Part shown: in pieces, positions 26,318 through 35,020 of the stretch
Layout of the letters: every line of letters starts with the position of its first letter
Position numbering within the stretch: position 1 is the first letter of the stretch
Assembly (NCBI RefSeq): GCF_000337195.1
Contig: NZ_AOID01000003.1
Span: 1-64,000 of the forward strand
Length of the DNA: 64,000 nt
Direction: 5' to 3'
Origin: Natrinema versiforme JCM 10478
Lineage (GTDB): Archaea > Halobacteriota > Halobacteria > Halobacteriales > Natrialbaceae
Notes under the pieces: model-generated
What the model saw: the letters and a program-made list of their open reading frames with translations, nothing else
Told to the model about the DNA's origin: nothing
Database searches by the model: none
Position numbers and translations under genes: made by a program

Positions 26318-27046
26318 ATGGCGACGCAGCCACACCTGCTGGTCGATGACGGAGATCTGACGGATATTGCGCTCATTCCGGGCGACCCGGGGCGAGTCGA
26401 TCGAATCGCTGATCACTGCGACGAGTCCGAGACGGTCGCACAAAACCGCGAGTACAAGCTCGTCAACGCCACCTACGAGGGCCGGGAGCTAACGATCTGC
26501 TCGACGGGGATTGGCTGTCCGTCCGCCGCCATCGCCGTTGAGGAGATGGCCAACGTCGGCGTCGAGACGTTCCTCAGGGTCGGCACGACTGGCGCGCTTC
26601 AGTCCGGCATCGAGATCGGCGACATGATCGTCGCGACGGGCGCGGCGAAACACGAGGGGACGAGCAAGCGCTACGAGGCCGCCGAGTATCCCGCAGTCCC
26701 GGACTACGACGTGCTCTCGGCGCTGGTCGACTCCGCCGAGGCGAACGACGAGGACGTCCACGTCGGCCCCATCGTCTCCGACGACGCCTTCTACGCCGAG
26801 ACCGACGAGCACGTCGCCGATTGGGAGGCCGCCGGTATGTTAGCCGTCGAGATGGAGGCCGCCGCCGTCTTCTCGCTGGCCCGCCGCAAGGGACTGCGCG
26901 CCGGCGCGATTTGTACCGTCGACGGCAACCTCGTCGAAGGGACTCAGAAGGGGACCGATACCGAGGACGACGAACTCCCCGACAAAGCGAAAAATAACGT
27001 CGGGCGCGCGATCGACCTCTCGCTCGAGGCCGCGACCGAACTGTAA
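26318..27046 (+). CDS. udp: uridine phosphorylase / nucleoside phosphorylase
   Basis: A 242-residue PNP/UDP-family enzyme that splits pyrimidine nucleosides with phosphate to base and ribose 1-phosphate. The start IALIPGDPGRVDRIADHCD carries the phosphate-binding GDPGR, followed by TGIGCPSAAIAVEE, RVGTTGALQSG and the nucleoside-binding VEMEAAAVFSLARRKG near the C-terminus. The ATG at 26318 is chosen because CTTTTTTTG lies about 26 nt upstream. An extension of 18 codons has no family similarity. Confidence 0.9.
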   Translation: MATQPHLLVDDGDLTDIALIPGDPGRVDRIADHCDESETVAQNREYKLVNATYEGRELTICSTGIGCPSAAIAVEEMANVGVETFLRVGTTGALQSGIEIGDMIVATGAAKHEGTSKRYEAAEYPAVPDYDVLSALVDSAEANDEDVHVGPIVSDDAFYAETDEHVADWEAAGMLAVEMEAAAVFSLARRKGLRAGAICTVDGNLVEGTQKGTDTEDDELPDKAKNNVGRAIDLSLEAATEL

Positions 27047-27067
27047 GCCGTTTCGAATCGGCCGTTT

Positions 27068-29356
27068 CTACTCCTTCGACCGTCCGAACAACCGCTCGCG
27101 GAGCGACCGCTTCGTCGGCCGCTCGGCGAGCAACACGGAACACTCGAGGTCGTCGACGACGTCGAAGACGAGCGAACCGCGGACGAGTCGGGAGAGCAGG
27201 CCGCGTTCCGTCGCGCCGATGACCACGAGCGTCTCCCCGGCGGCTTCGCGGGCGATCGCGCCTTCGATGTCGCCCGATGTATCGACCGTGAGCACGGCGT
27301 CCCCGATATCGTGGTCGGCAGCCCACTCGGTGAGGAACGCCTCGCCCGCCTCGCGCTCGCTCTCGTCGTCGACGACGTGGAGCAGGTCGATCGAGGCACC
27401 GGTGGCTGAACGCAGGGTTCTCGCGATCTCGGCGCTGAGATCGGAGTCCGGCCCGCCGGCGGTCGGCAGCAGGATCCGGCTGGGATCGTAGCCCCGGTCT
27501 TTCAACACGAGGAAGTCACACGGGAGGTCGCGGGCGAGTTCGTCGAGCGGCTGTTCGGCGCGACCTACTGACCACGGCCGGTCCCCGCCCCAGCCCATCA
27601 CCACCTGATCGTCGTCGTACTGGCGGGCGGCGTCGAACACCTCCTCGACGGAGCGGTGCGAGGCGATCGTCGTCGTCTCGATCTCCACGTCGTGGGCCGC
27701 GGCGTGCTCGCGGGCCTGCTCGAGCAGTTTCTCGGATTCGGTGTCGATCCGTTCAGCGCCGCGGTCCAGCGGCGTCTGGTCGGGGACCTGCACGATGTGG
27801 ACCGCATGGACGATGCCGTCGCGTTCGGCGGCGAGCGTGCTGGCGAGCGAGACGAGGTGCCGTTCAGTCCGCGGGTTCGACAGCGGGACCATCACGCGGT
27901 GTTCGTCCGCGGCGTCAGGGCTGGCTGCACTGGCCGCCGAAACCGCGATATCGGGCATCGCATCGGAGCGGTCGAGGACGTACTGGCCGAGGACGCCCTG
28001 CCGAGGCGTCTTCGAGCGCGCGTACAGCGCGTACCACAGCACCGCGACGGCGACGAACGCGAGGCTCAGCCCGATCTCGATCGGGTTCATGAACCCGATG
28101 AGCCCGAAGGAAAGCACCGCGCCGACGATCGGCGTCACCGGGTAGAACGGTACCCGGAAGTCCGGATCGTAGTCGGGCACGTCGGCCTGCCGGAACGCGA
28201 TCAGCGCGAGGTTCATCAGGCCGTAGACGATCAGGTGGAGCACGCTCGCCGCCTTCGCGAGGATCTCGAGGTCCTGGCCGAGCGCGGCGATGAACACGAC
28301 GATGACGCTGCCGGTCAGCAGGATCGACCGGTACGGCGTCGCGTACGTGGGGTGGATCTCGTTGAGTTTGTCCGTGACGATCTTGTCCCGGCCCATCGCG
28401 AAATTGATCCGGGCCGACGAGAGGATCGACGCGTTCGCGCTCGAGGCGGTCGCGAGCATCGCGGCCAGCGAGATCAGGGTGACGCCGACGGCGTCGAGCA
28501 CGGGGATTCCGGCGAACGTGATTTCGGCGACCTGCGAGACGGGGACGCTGTCGTCGAGCGAGTGCCACGGGACGATGCCGACCATCGTGCCGACGAGGAC
28601 GGCGTAGATGGCCGTCACGACGGCGACGCTGCCGATGACCGCGATCGGGAGGTTCCGACCGGGATTTTTCAGTTCCTCCGCGACGGTCGCGATTTTCGCG
28701 TAGCCCAGAAAGGAGACGAAGACGAGGGCGGTGCCGGGGAGGATCGCGCCGTACCCCTGCTCGGTCGGCGCGAGCCCGTCGGTGGTCAGCGTCCCCCAGT
28801 CGAAGTGCAGGAAGCCGGTCGCGGCGAAGACGGTGAGAATGCCAAGCAGGACCGTGACGATCACCGTCTGGACGCCGCCGGTCTCCTTCGCGCCCATGTA
28901 GTTGACCCCGACGAACAGGAGCCCGGCGATCAGCGCGCCGAGTTGGATGTCCGTCAGCGCGACCAGCCCGAACTCGAGGGTCGGGAGCGCGAGCACCGTC
29001 CCGGCGAGCAGGTCGGTGAGATACCCCCCGAAGCCGATGCAGTAAAACGCCGAGGCGAAGGCCAGCCCCATCCAGTCACCCATGCCGGAGATCGACCCGA
29101 ACAGCGGGCCGAGGCCGCGGTTGACGTAGTAGTAGCCGCCGCCGGCTTTCGGCATCGCCGTCCCGAGTTCGCTCACCGCCAACGCGTTGACCATCGCGAT
29201 CGCGCCGCCGATCACGAACGAGGCGACGACGATCGGGCCGGCCTCCTGGGCGGCGGCCCCGGGGAGGACGAAGATCCCCGCGCCGATCATCGTCCCCATA
29301 CCGATCGCAAGCGCCGATAGGAGTCCCAGGTCCTTGGCGAGTTCGTCGTCACTCAT
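27068..29356 (-). CDS. APC-family amino acid permease with tandem USP domains
   Basis: A 762-residue fusion. Residues 1-460 form a 12-helix amino acid/polyamine/organocation permease, starting with SALAIGMGTMIGAGIFVLPG, the family's unwound TM1 motif. Residues about 490-620 and 635-745 are two universal-stress-protein domains; the second has the ATP-type loop GATERGLLSRLVRGS. Such fusions are common in haloarchaea and suggest that ATP or stress level tunes uptake. The start overlaps the upstream USP gene by eight bases. The substrate is not evident. Confidence 0.9.
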   Translation of the reverse strand: MSDDELAKDLGLLSALAIGMGTMIGAGIFVLPGAAAQEAGPIVVASFVIGGAIAMVNALAVSELGTAMPKAGGGYYYVNRGLGPLFGSISGMGDWMGLAFASAFYCIGFGGYLTDLLAGTVLALPTLEFGLVALTDIQLGALIAGLLFVGVNYMGAKETGGVQTVIVTVLLGILTVFAATGFLHFDWGTLTTDGLAPTEQGYGAILPGTALVFVSFLGYAKIATVAEELKNPGRNLPIAVIGSVAVVTAIYAVLVGTMVGIVPWHSLDDSVPVSQVAEITFAGIPVLDAVGVTLISLAAMLATASSANASILSSARINFAMGRDKIVTDKLNEIHPTYATPYRSILLTGSVIVVFIAALGQDLEILAKAASVLHLIVYGLMNLALIAFRQADVPDYDPDFRVPFYPVTPIVGAVLSFGLIGFMNPIEIGLSLAFVAVAVLWYALYARSKTPRQGVLGQYVLDRSDAMPDIAVSAASAASPDAADEHRVMVPLSNPRTERHLVSLASTLAAERDGIVHAVHIVQVPDQTPLDRGAERIDTESEKLLEQAREHAAAHDVEIETTTIASHRSVEEVFDAARQYDDDQVVMGWGGDRPWSVGRAEQPLDELARDLPCDFLVLKDRGYDPSRILLPTAGGPDSDLSAEIARTLRSATGASIDLLHVVDDESEREAGEAFLTEWAADHDIGDAVLTVDTSGDIEGAIAREAAGETLVVIGATERGLLSRLVRGSLVFDVVDDLECSVLLAERPTKRSLRERLFGRSKE

Positions 29357-29789
29357 CGGTATCCCCCGGCGGGAGGATCACCAGCGGCCGGTCGGTGTTC
29401 GAGAGCAGTTTCTGTGCGACGTCGCCGGAGAGCAACTTCTTCCACCGACTCGCGCCGCGGGGCGTGAACATGATCGACGTGGCGTCGAGTCGGTCGGCGT
29501 GCTCGAGAATCGCCGTCGCGACGTCGGTTCCGTAGAGGACCGCTGTCTCGAGGGGAATGGGTTCCGTGGCCAGTGCCGTATCGACGCGATCGAAGATGCG
29601 GTCGGCAAACTCTCTCCGCTGTTCGACGCCGGCTTTGTCGGGCGCACCGCCGGCTTTCTCGATCACGTGAACGACGTGTAGCGTCGCGTCACCGTCGCCG
29701 ATTTCCCGGAGGATCGCCCGACACGTGGCCTCGGCATCTCGCTCGTTGGCGATCGGGACGAGGACCGTCTCGAAGAGGGAGCGTTCCAT
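29349..29789 (-). CDS. universal stress protein
   Basis: A 146-residue single-domain USP beginning SLFETVLVPIANERDAEATCRAI and ending with FTPRGASRWKKLLSGDVAQKLLSNTDRPLVIL, in which the usual G-2x-G-9x-G(S/T) ATP loop is degenerate. It may be a non-ATP-binding partner of the USP domains of the permease encoded next to it. The two genes overlap by eight bases. An A/T-rich stretch (TATTTTATATTTC, about 29910-29925) may be the promoter, giving a leader of about 100 nt. Confidence 0.85.
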   Translation of the reverse strand: MERSLFETVLVPIANERDAEATCRAILREIGDGDATLHVVHVIEKAGGAPDKAGVEQRREFADRIFDRVDTALATEPIPLETAVLYGTDVATAILEHADRLDATSIMFTPRGASRWKKLLSGDVAQKLLSNTDRPLVILPPGDTDE

Positions 29790-30040
29790 TGACTCACCCC
29801 TCGCTCCGATCGACTTCGAACGGGTTCGGTCCAGCGATCGGTTCCGTCCCCTCCGAAATCGGCGGCTTGAGTTGTGACGCGGTCATCGGTTCGACCCTTC
29901 CCCCGCAGAAATATAAAATAACCGATCGTATTACGTATACCTCAATTTTCTAGACTTGAATTACTGATTGCTGAAAATAGATGTGAGAATGATACGATCG
30001 GAAGTAAACCAGCATATAGCGGCGGATCTAACGAACGGGT
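29790..30040. promoter_or_regulatory. Shared promoter region between the USP-permease and Lrp genes
   Basis: This 251-bp gap between divergent genes is visibly A/T-richer than its surroundings. It holds GCATATAGC (about 30011-30019), 27 nt before the Lrp-type regulator, and TATTTTATATTTC on the other strand. Autoregulation and control of the permease from this gap is likely by analogy with Lrp systems. Confidence 0.5.
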
Positions 30041-30799
30041 ATGGACTATCGGCTCGACGAGATCGATCGGCGGATTATCCACGCGCTGATGGGTGACGCG
30101 CGGAACACCTCGGCCCCAACGATCGCGGACGATCTGAACGTCTCTCCCGGAACGATTCGGAACCGAATCTCGCAACTCGAGGAACAGGGCGTCATCACCG
30201 GCTATCACGCGAGCATCGATTTCGAACGGGCAGATGGCCATCTGCCGAACCTCTTCATGTGCAACGCGCCGGTCTCCGAGCGGGAGTCGGTCGCGCGACA
30301 GGCCCGGATCATCCCGGGGGTCGTCAACGTCCGCGAACTGATGACGGGCCGGCGGAACCTGCACGTGCTCGCGATCGGGAGCGACACCGAGGACTTACGC
30401 CGGATCGCCCGCTCGCTCTCGGACCTCGGCGTCGAGATCGAAGACGAGGTCCTCGTCCAGACCGAAACGACCTGCGCGTACGCGCCGTACGGACCTAACG
30501 ACGAAACCCAAAACGCCGTGCTCACGGACTTCATCAGCCTCTCCGGCGATGCGGAAGTCGCGGAGGTAACCGTCGATCGGGACGCCCCGGCCGCCGGCAT
30601 GCGGATTCAGGAGGCGGCCCGCTGTGACACGCTCACCGACGACACACTCGTGATCGCTATCGAACGGGACGATACGGTGTTGACGCCCCACGGCGATACG
30701 GAGATCCGCGCCGACGACATCGTCACGCTGTTCTCGCGGGGCGGCGTGACCGACGAAACGGTCGCGAACTTCGATGCGAGCGAGCCCGTCAACTCCTGA
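30041..30799 (+). CDS. Lrp/AsnC-type regulator fused to a TrkA-C domain
   Basis: A 252-residue regulator. Residues 1-60 are the Lrp HTH (LDEIDRRIIHALMGDARNTSAPTIADDLNVS). An AsnC-like sensor domain follows, with PGVVNVRELMTGRRNLHVLAIGS. Residues about 165-240 are an RCK_C domain (AEVTVDRDAPAAGMRIQEA; TVLTPHGDTEIRADDIVTLFS). The fusion implies response to a small ligand in addition to amino acids. A TATA-like element 27 nt upstream fits a leaderless transcript. It is divergent from the permease-USP and USP genes, which are the obvious targets. Confidence 0.88.
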   Translation: MDYRLDEIDRRIIHALMGDARNTSAPTIADDLNVSPGTIRNRISQLEEQGVITGYHASIDFERADGHLPNLFMCNAPVSERESVARQARIIPGVVNVRELMTGRRNLHVLAIGSDTEDLRRIARSLSDLGVEIEDEVLVQTETTCAYAPYGPNDETQNAVLTDFISLSGDAEVAEVTVDRDAPAAGMRIQEAARCDTLTDDTLVIAIERDDTVLTPHGDTEIRADDIVTLFSRGGVTDETVANFDASEPVNS

Positions 30800-30829
30800 C
30801 CGAACTGCCCGTAAAATCGGCTTTTCCGA

Positions 30830-31636
30830 CTACGCTGCCGTGAGCCGTCGCGCGAGCGTCGTCGTCCGATCGGTCAACGTCTCGGTCGTCGCCGAAGCCC
30901 CCTGTAGCCGGTCGTTGATCGTCTCGAACAGCGCCTCGAACGCGAGCGTTCCGTCCTCGTCCTGCCACGCCGCCGTCTCGTACGCCTCGAGCCCGCAGCG
31001 TTTGCACGTCTCGCCCTCGAGCGAGTCGAAACAGCCGTGGCAGCGCTCGAGGCCGACCGCGACCGTTTCGCTCAGCGTGACGACCTCGCGCAGCGTCGAC
31101 TGCAGGTCGGCCGCGGTGTCGGAGAAGTCCTCGAGCGCGGTCCAGATCTCGGGGTCGTACGCGCCGTCGTCGATGGCGGCGAGGCGCTCGAGTCGCGCAT
31201 CGACGATCGCGATCGCGAGCAACACGTCGCGGCGACTGCGGCGGTACGCCGAGATCGAGTCGTCGAGGGCGGCGTCCGTGCCGTCGTCGACGGCCGACTC
31301 GAGGGTGGCAGGCAGCGACGTCGCGACCGACGCGAACGACGCGACATCCGAAATCGTCTCGCCCTGCACGCCGGTCGTCTCGCGGACGCGGTGAAACAGG
31401 TCGTCGCTGGCGACCGGGTCCGTCGACGGCGGGGCCTCAAGCGTCGCGAAACAGTCGTCACAGACGGTAACGAGCGCGCTCTCGTGGACATCGCCTTCGA
31501 GGGGAACGTCGCCGACGGGAAAGAGCCGAAGCGTGACCGGGTCGTCGTCACCGCCGTCAGTGCCGCAGTGTCGACAGGAGTGTCCGTCGCGGTCGAATAC
31601 GGCCTCGCGGTCGGCGCGCCAGTCGCGTGAAGTCAC
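30830..31636 (-). CDS. HNH-nuclease-like protein with two zinc-ribbon Cys clusters
   Basis: A protein of about 268 residues. Near the start is DWRADREAVFDRDGHSCRHCGTDG, typical of the HNH/McrA-like zinc motif, followed by VTVCDDCFATL, so four cysteines in two CxxC pairs can bind zinc. The middle is helical (residues 100-200). A second Cys cluster, CHGCFDSLEGETCKRCGLEA, comes near residue 215. The HNH catalytic histidines are not obvious, so it may be a structural relative and not an active nuclease. A GTG at 31636 is favoured as start; an upstream codon at 31711 is possible but its extra 25 residues look like non-coding sequence. The target is unknown. Confidence 0.65.
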   Translation of the reverse strand: MTSRDWRADREAVFDRDGHSCRHCGTDGGDDDPVTLRLFPVGDVPLEGDVHESALVTVCDDCFATLEAPPSTDPVASDDLFHRVRETTGVQGETISDVASFASVATSLPATLESAVDDGTDAALDDSISAYRRSRRDVLLAIAIVDARLERLAAIDDGAYDPEIWTALEDFSDTAADLQSTLREVVTLSETVAVGLERCHGCFDSLEGETCKRCGLEAYETAAWQDEDGTLAFEALFETINDRLQGASATTETLTDRTTTLARRLTAA

Positions 31637-31711
31637 GAGCGAGCGAAGACAGCGCGGCGACAAAAACGCACCGACAGCCCGTGGGACCGACGGCGATCGG
31701 GGGTAACGCAC

Positions 31712-31741
31712 GAACTACTAACCGGCCGCCGGTCGTAGTTC
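31712..31741. promoter_or_regulatory. 30-bp inverted repeat over the amphi-Trp gene promoter
   Basis: GAACTAC at one end and GTAGTTC at the other are perfect 7-bp arms. Inside them ACCGGC pairs with GCCGGT after a one-base bulge. The repeat spans the TATA-like CTACTAAC region and ends 5 nt before the ATG at 31746, so a protein binding it would block transcription start. Confidence 0.55.
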
Positions 31742-31745
31742 CCGT

Positions 31746-32519
31746 ATGGTCGACTCATCGGACGACCGGGACCCATCGGACGACTCGGCGGGATCGAACG
31801 ACTCGGACGCGGACGGCCCGACCGAGTTCGAACTCGAGCGCGGGTACGACCGCGGGGACCTCGCCGGCGTCTTCCGCGAGTTCGCGACTGCCTTCGAGGA
31901 CGGCCGCCCTATTCGATTGACCGGCGACGACCGAACCGTCAGGATCGCCGTTCCGGAGCGCGTCGTCGCCGAATTCGAGGCCGAGTACGATGCCGACGAC
32001 GAGCCGCCGGTCGGCGAACTGGAACTGGAACTGGAACTCGAGTGGGACGACCCCGACGGCTCGAGCGTTCGGGTCGCCGACCGCGACTCGAGCGCCGATG
32101 GCGAGAGTGCTGGGTCAGCCGAGACCGCTGAGGCCGCCACAACCGAGACCGCTGAGGCTACCGATCACGGCACGGACGGGGACTCGACGGACGTCGATCC
32201 CGCGGCGGCAGTGATGCCCCTCGAAGGGGTGGCGGACCGCGACGGTGGCGAAGACGGTGCCGAAGCGGACGAGACGGCGGTGACGGCCGACGACGCCACA
32301 GCGCCGGCAGACGCCGACGAGACGGCCGACTCCGGCAGAACCAGTCGCTTCGAGGTCTACGAGGACAAGGGCGGCCAGTGGCGCTGGCGGCTCGTCCACT
32401 GGAACGGCAACATCGTCGCCGACAGCGGCGAGGGGTACGCCTCGCGGTCCAACGCCGAACGGGCGGCCCGAAGCGTCATGCGGAGCGCGCCGGCGGCGAG
32501 CATCGATCGACTCGAGTAG
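31746..32519 (+). CDS. amphi-Trp domain and DUF1508 (HVO_2922-type) fusion protein
   Basis: A 257-residue very acidic protein. Residues 25-110 form an amphi-Trp domain (YDRGDLAGVFREFATAFEDG, VRIAVPERVVAEFEAEY, and the alternating ELELELELEW). A long linker rich in Ala, Asp and Glu follows. The C-terminal 60 residues are a YegP/DUF1508 domain (FEVYEDKGGQWRWRLVHWNG, SRSNAERAARSV). Both modules occur separately in haloarchaea and have no proven role. An inverted repeat covers its promoter. Confidence 0.78.
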   Translation: MVDSSDDRDPSDDSAGSNDSDADGPTEFELERGYDRGDLAGVFREFATAFEDGRPIRLTGDDRTVRIAVPERVVAEFEAEYDADDEPPVGELELELELEWDDPDGSSVRVADRDSSADGESAGSAETAEAATTETAEATDHGTDGDSTDVDPAAAVMPLEGVADRDGGEDGAEADETAVTADDATAPADADETADSGRTSRFEVYEDKGGQWRWRLVHWNGNIVADSGEGYASRSNAERAARSVMRSAPAASIDRLE

Positions 32520-32536
32520 GTCGAGTCGGCGGCGGG

Positions 32537-33274
32537 CTACGATCGGATGTCCTCGGCGTCTACATCCACGTCGAGTTCTGCGGAGTGGTCGATCTGTTCG
32601 TACTCGAGGGCCGGCGTCGTCCCCGCCGGGACGGCGTTGTACTCCCTGAGAAAGCCGATGACGCCCTGTTTTCCCCCGAAGTCACCGCGGTACTGCCGGA
32701 ACAGCTGCGGTACCGTCGCCGTGTCGTCCTCGTCGTCGTAGCTGACGTTTTCCTCTAAGAACCACTCGATCGCGATATCTAACTCCTCGTCGACGTCCCG
32801 CGGCGAGTAGACCGCGATCGGCGGGCAGTGTTCGGCCCCGTGGCCCAGCGCGAAGTGCACCCGCGGGTCGCACTCCTCGAGGCGAAACTGCCGCTCGAAG
32901 GATGAGGACAGCAGCCGGGGGACGTAGCCGAAGCCCCACGACTGCTTGGAACTCCGGAGCAGGCCGTGCTCGATGTCGTTGAGGCTCAGCCAGACTCCGC
33001 TGACGGGGATCTGATCGCGCGCGAAGAACTTCCACCGATCGAGGAGCCCGCCCTCGAACAGATCGGGTTCTTCTTCCTCTATCAGCAGCTGCGCGTAGGC
33101 GTTGTAACAGTTGAGCCAGAAGGCGAGTTTCCCCTCCCGACCGGAGAGCGCTCGCTCTAGCTGCGGTCGCTCGAGCGCCGCCAGATGCTCCCGTAACTGA
33201 TCGGCGTTGCCCTCGGTCTTGACCGTATACAGGAGATCAGCCGAGAGCGAGAGGGGATCGAGCTGAGTCGACAT
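32537..33274 (-). CDS. DUF547 domain-containing protein
   Basis: A 245-residue protein with the DUF547 signature: AFWLNCYNAYAQLLIEE, ISLNDIEHGLLR-type SLNDIEHGLLRSS, and DPRVHFALGHGAEHCPPIAVYSP. The Cys, His and Asn residues in these motifs recall a papain/transglutaminase-like or thiol-type active site, but no activity is known. No signal peptide is seen. The end is an acidic tail. The gene is divergent from the AI-2E-type permease gene. Confidence 0.8.
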   Translation of the reverse strand: MSTQLDPLSLSADLLYTVKTEGNADQLREHLAALERPQLERALSGREGKLAFWLNCYNAYAQLLIEEEEPDLFEGGLLDRWKFFARDQIPVSGVWLSLNDIEHGLLRSSKQSWGFGYVPRLLSSSFERQFRLEECDPRVHFALGHGAEHCPPIAVYSPRDVDEELDIAIEWFLEENVSYDDEDDTATVPQLFRQYRGDFGGKQGVIGFLREYNAVPAGTTPALEYEQIDHSAELDVDVDAEDIRS

Positions 33275-33390
33275 TCGGTCCGAAATTCGCGAACCAGCCC
33301 CTTGAAGCCGTGTGACGGGTACACACGACAGTCCGGACTGAATACAAGTTCAGGCCGTGGTTTTATGCCTCGAACGGTGAAAATAATGGT

Positions 33391-34410
33391 GTGAATCTCA
33401 GCAAGGGATTTCTCCTCGTCCTCGTCGCCCTCTTCGCGTATCTCTCCCTGTTGCTCGTGCTCCCGTTTTTCCAGTACATCCTCGGTGCCATCCTCATCGC
33501 CTACGTCCTCTACCCGGTCCAGCAGCGCCTCGAGACACACGTCGCGCCGCCGATCGCCGCCGTCGGACTCGTCGCCCTCGCGATCGCCGGCTTCGTCATT
33601 CCGTTGATCGGCATCGTCGCGGCGGTCGCCAGCGACGCTCGCCGGCTCCTCGAGCAGATCAACACCGACTCGTTGCAGGTGGGCGACCTCGAGCGGGCGA
33701 TCGAGGAGCAGACCGGCCAGACCGTCGATCTGCCGGCGGCGGTCGCCGACGCCGCACAGAGCGCCGGCACGATGGTGCTCGAGCGCTCGACCGAGTGGTT
33801 CAGCGCGCTTACGCACGTGTTGATCGGGCTGGGGCTCGCGCTTTTCTTGCTCTACTACCTGCTCAAAGACGGTGGGGACCTGTTGGCGTGGCTGCGGGAG
33901 CTGACGCCGCTGCCGGACGACGCACAGGACGATTTCTACCAGAAACTGGACGAAGTCATGTGGGCCGTCCTCGCCGGCCACGTCCTGATCGCGATCATTC
34001 AGGGCTCTCTCGCCGGACTGGGGCTGTTGGCGACCGGCATCCCGAACGCCGCGTTCTGGACGTTCGTCATGATCATCCTCTCGCTGATCCCGCTAATCGG
34101 CTCGTTTCTGGTCTGGGGGCCGGCCGTCGTCTACCTCTTCCTGATCAGCGAACCGTTGTTCGCGGTGGGGCTGTTCGTCTACAGCGTGATCATCGTCGGC
34201 CTCTCCGACGACTATCTCCGCCCGGTCCTCGTCGATCGCTACGCCGAACTCAACCCCGCCGTCATCATCCTCGGGGTTCTCGGCGGGGTCTACGCCTTCG
34301 GCGTCATGGGCCTGTTCTACGGCCCGGTCGTCCTCGGGGCGCTGATCGCGACGCTCGACGTGATGAACGACCACTACGACCGACTCGAGGAAACGCCCGG
34401 AATGCAGTAA
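33391..34410 (+). CDS. AI-2E family transporter
   Basis: A 339-residue membrane protein of the PerM/TqsA family with about eight helices: GFLLVLVALFAYLSLLLVLPFFQYILGA, IYVL-type YVLYPVQQRLE, and the conserved FWTFVMIILSLIPLIGSFLVWGP and DDYLRPVLVDRYAELNPAVIILGVLGG. Some members export autoinducer-2 and others ions such as Na+/H+; in haloarchaea the cargo is unknown. It starts with GTG at 33391, with GGTTTTATG 28 nt upstream, which supports a leaderless GTG. Confidence 0.85.
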   Translation: MNLSKGFLLVLVALFAYLSLLLVLPFFQYILGAILIAYVLYPVQQRLETHVAPPIAAVGLVALAIAGFVIPLIGIVAAVASDARRLLEQINTDSLQVGDLERAIEEQTGQTVDLPAAVADAAQSAGTMVLERSTEWFSALTHVLIGLGLALFLLYYLLKDGGDLLAWLRELTPLPDDAQDDFYQKLDEVMWAVLAGHVLIAIIQGSLAGLGLLATGIPNAAFWTFVMIILSLIPLIGSFLVWGPAVVYLFLISEPLFAVGLFVYSVIIVGLSDDYLRPVLVDRYAELNPAVIILGVLGGVYAFGVMGLFYGPVVLGALIATLDVMNDHYDRLEETPGMQ

Positions 34411-34492
34411 CGCCGGCCCGCGATCGAGCGGGGCGACTCTGACGTGCTGTCACCCGTGACCCAACAAGGACTGTAACTGCACCGACCGACCG

Positions 34493-35020
34493 CTACCGCG
34501 ATTCCTGCCCGCCCGCGAGCAACTTGTCGACGAGGCGCGTAAACCGGTCGACGAGCCGGTCGGGAACCGTCGGCGTCACCGTCGCCAGCAGCCGGCCGGT
34601 CGCTTCGGGCTCGGCCAGTTCGAGGACGACCCGATTGCGGTCGTCGTAGCGCTTCGTGACGAGGTCGTGTTCGACTAACCGATTCAGGTGATACTCGAGC
34701 GTGCTCCGGGCGATCTCGAGGGCGTCGGCGACGTCTCCGGGGCCGGCCGGCTCGTGTTCGATCAGGTAGACGACGATCTCTCGAGCGGTCTCCCGATGGA
34801 ACAGCGCCAGCGCGGCCCGTTCCCACTCGTCGTAGGCCGGGGGGTAGTAGTGGGTTCGGCCGTAGAACTCCTCGCGGACGAGCCGGTCGTCCTCCCGTAG
34901 CCGCCGGATGTGATACTGGACCTGTCCCGGTGCGAAGTCGGACTCTCTGACGAGTTCGTTGAAATGCACGCCGGCGTTGTCGCCGATGTGAGCCTGAATC
35001 TGTTGTCGAGTGTCGGTCAT
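34493..35020 (-). CDS. tandem winged-helix transcriptional regulator
   Basis: A 175-residue protein with two winged helices. The first (residues 5-60) is VHFNELVRESDFAPGQVQYHIRRL and the second (about 85-145) is PAGPGDVADALEIARSTLEYHLNRLVEHDLV. The C-terminal 30 residues are basic and helical. A similar tandem protein is encoded at 45754-46371. The ATG at 35020 is chosen over an upstream codon at 35074 because the conserved domain starts there. A TATA-like CGTTATATG lies about 55 nt upstream. Confidence 0.78.
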   Translation of the reverse strand: MTDTRQQIQAHIGDNAGVHFNELVRESDFAPGQVQYHIRRLREDDRLVREEFYGRTHYYPPAYDEWERAALALFHRETAREIVVYLIEHEPAGPGDVADALEIARSTLEYHLNRLVEHDLVTKRYDDRNRVVLELAEPEATGRLLATVTPTVPDRLVDRFTRLVDKLLAGGQESR

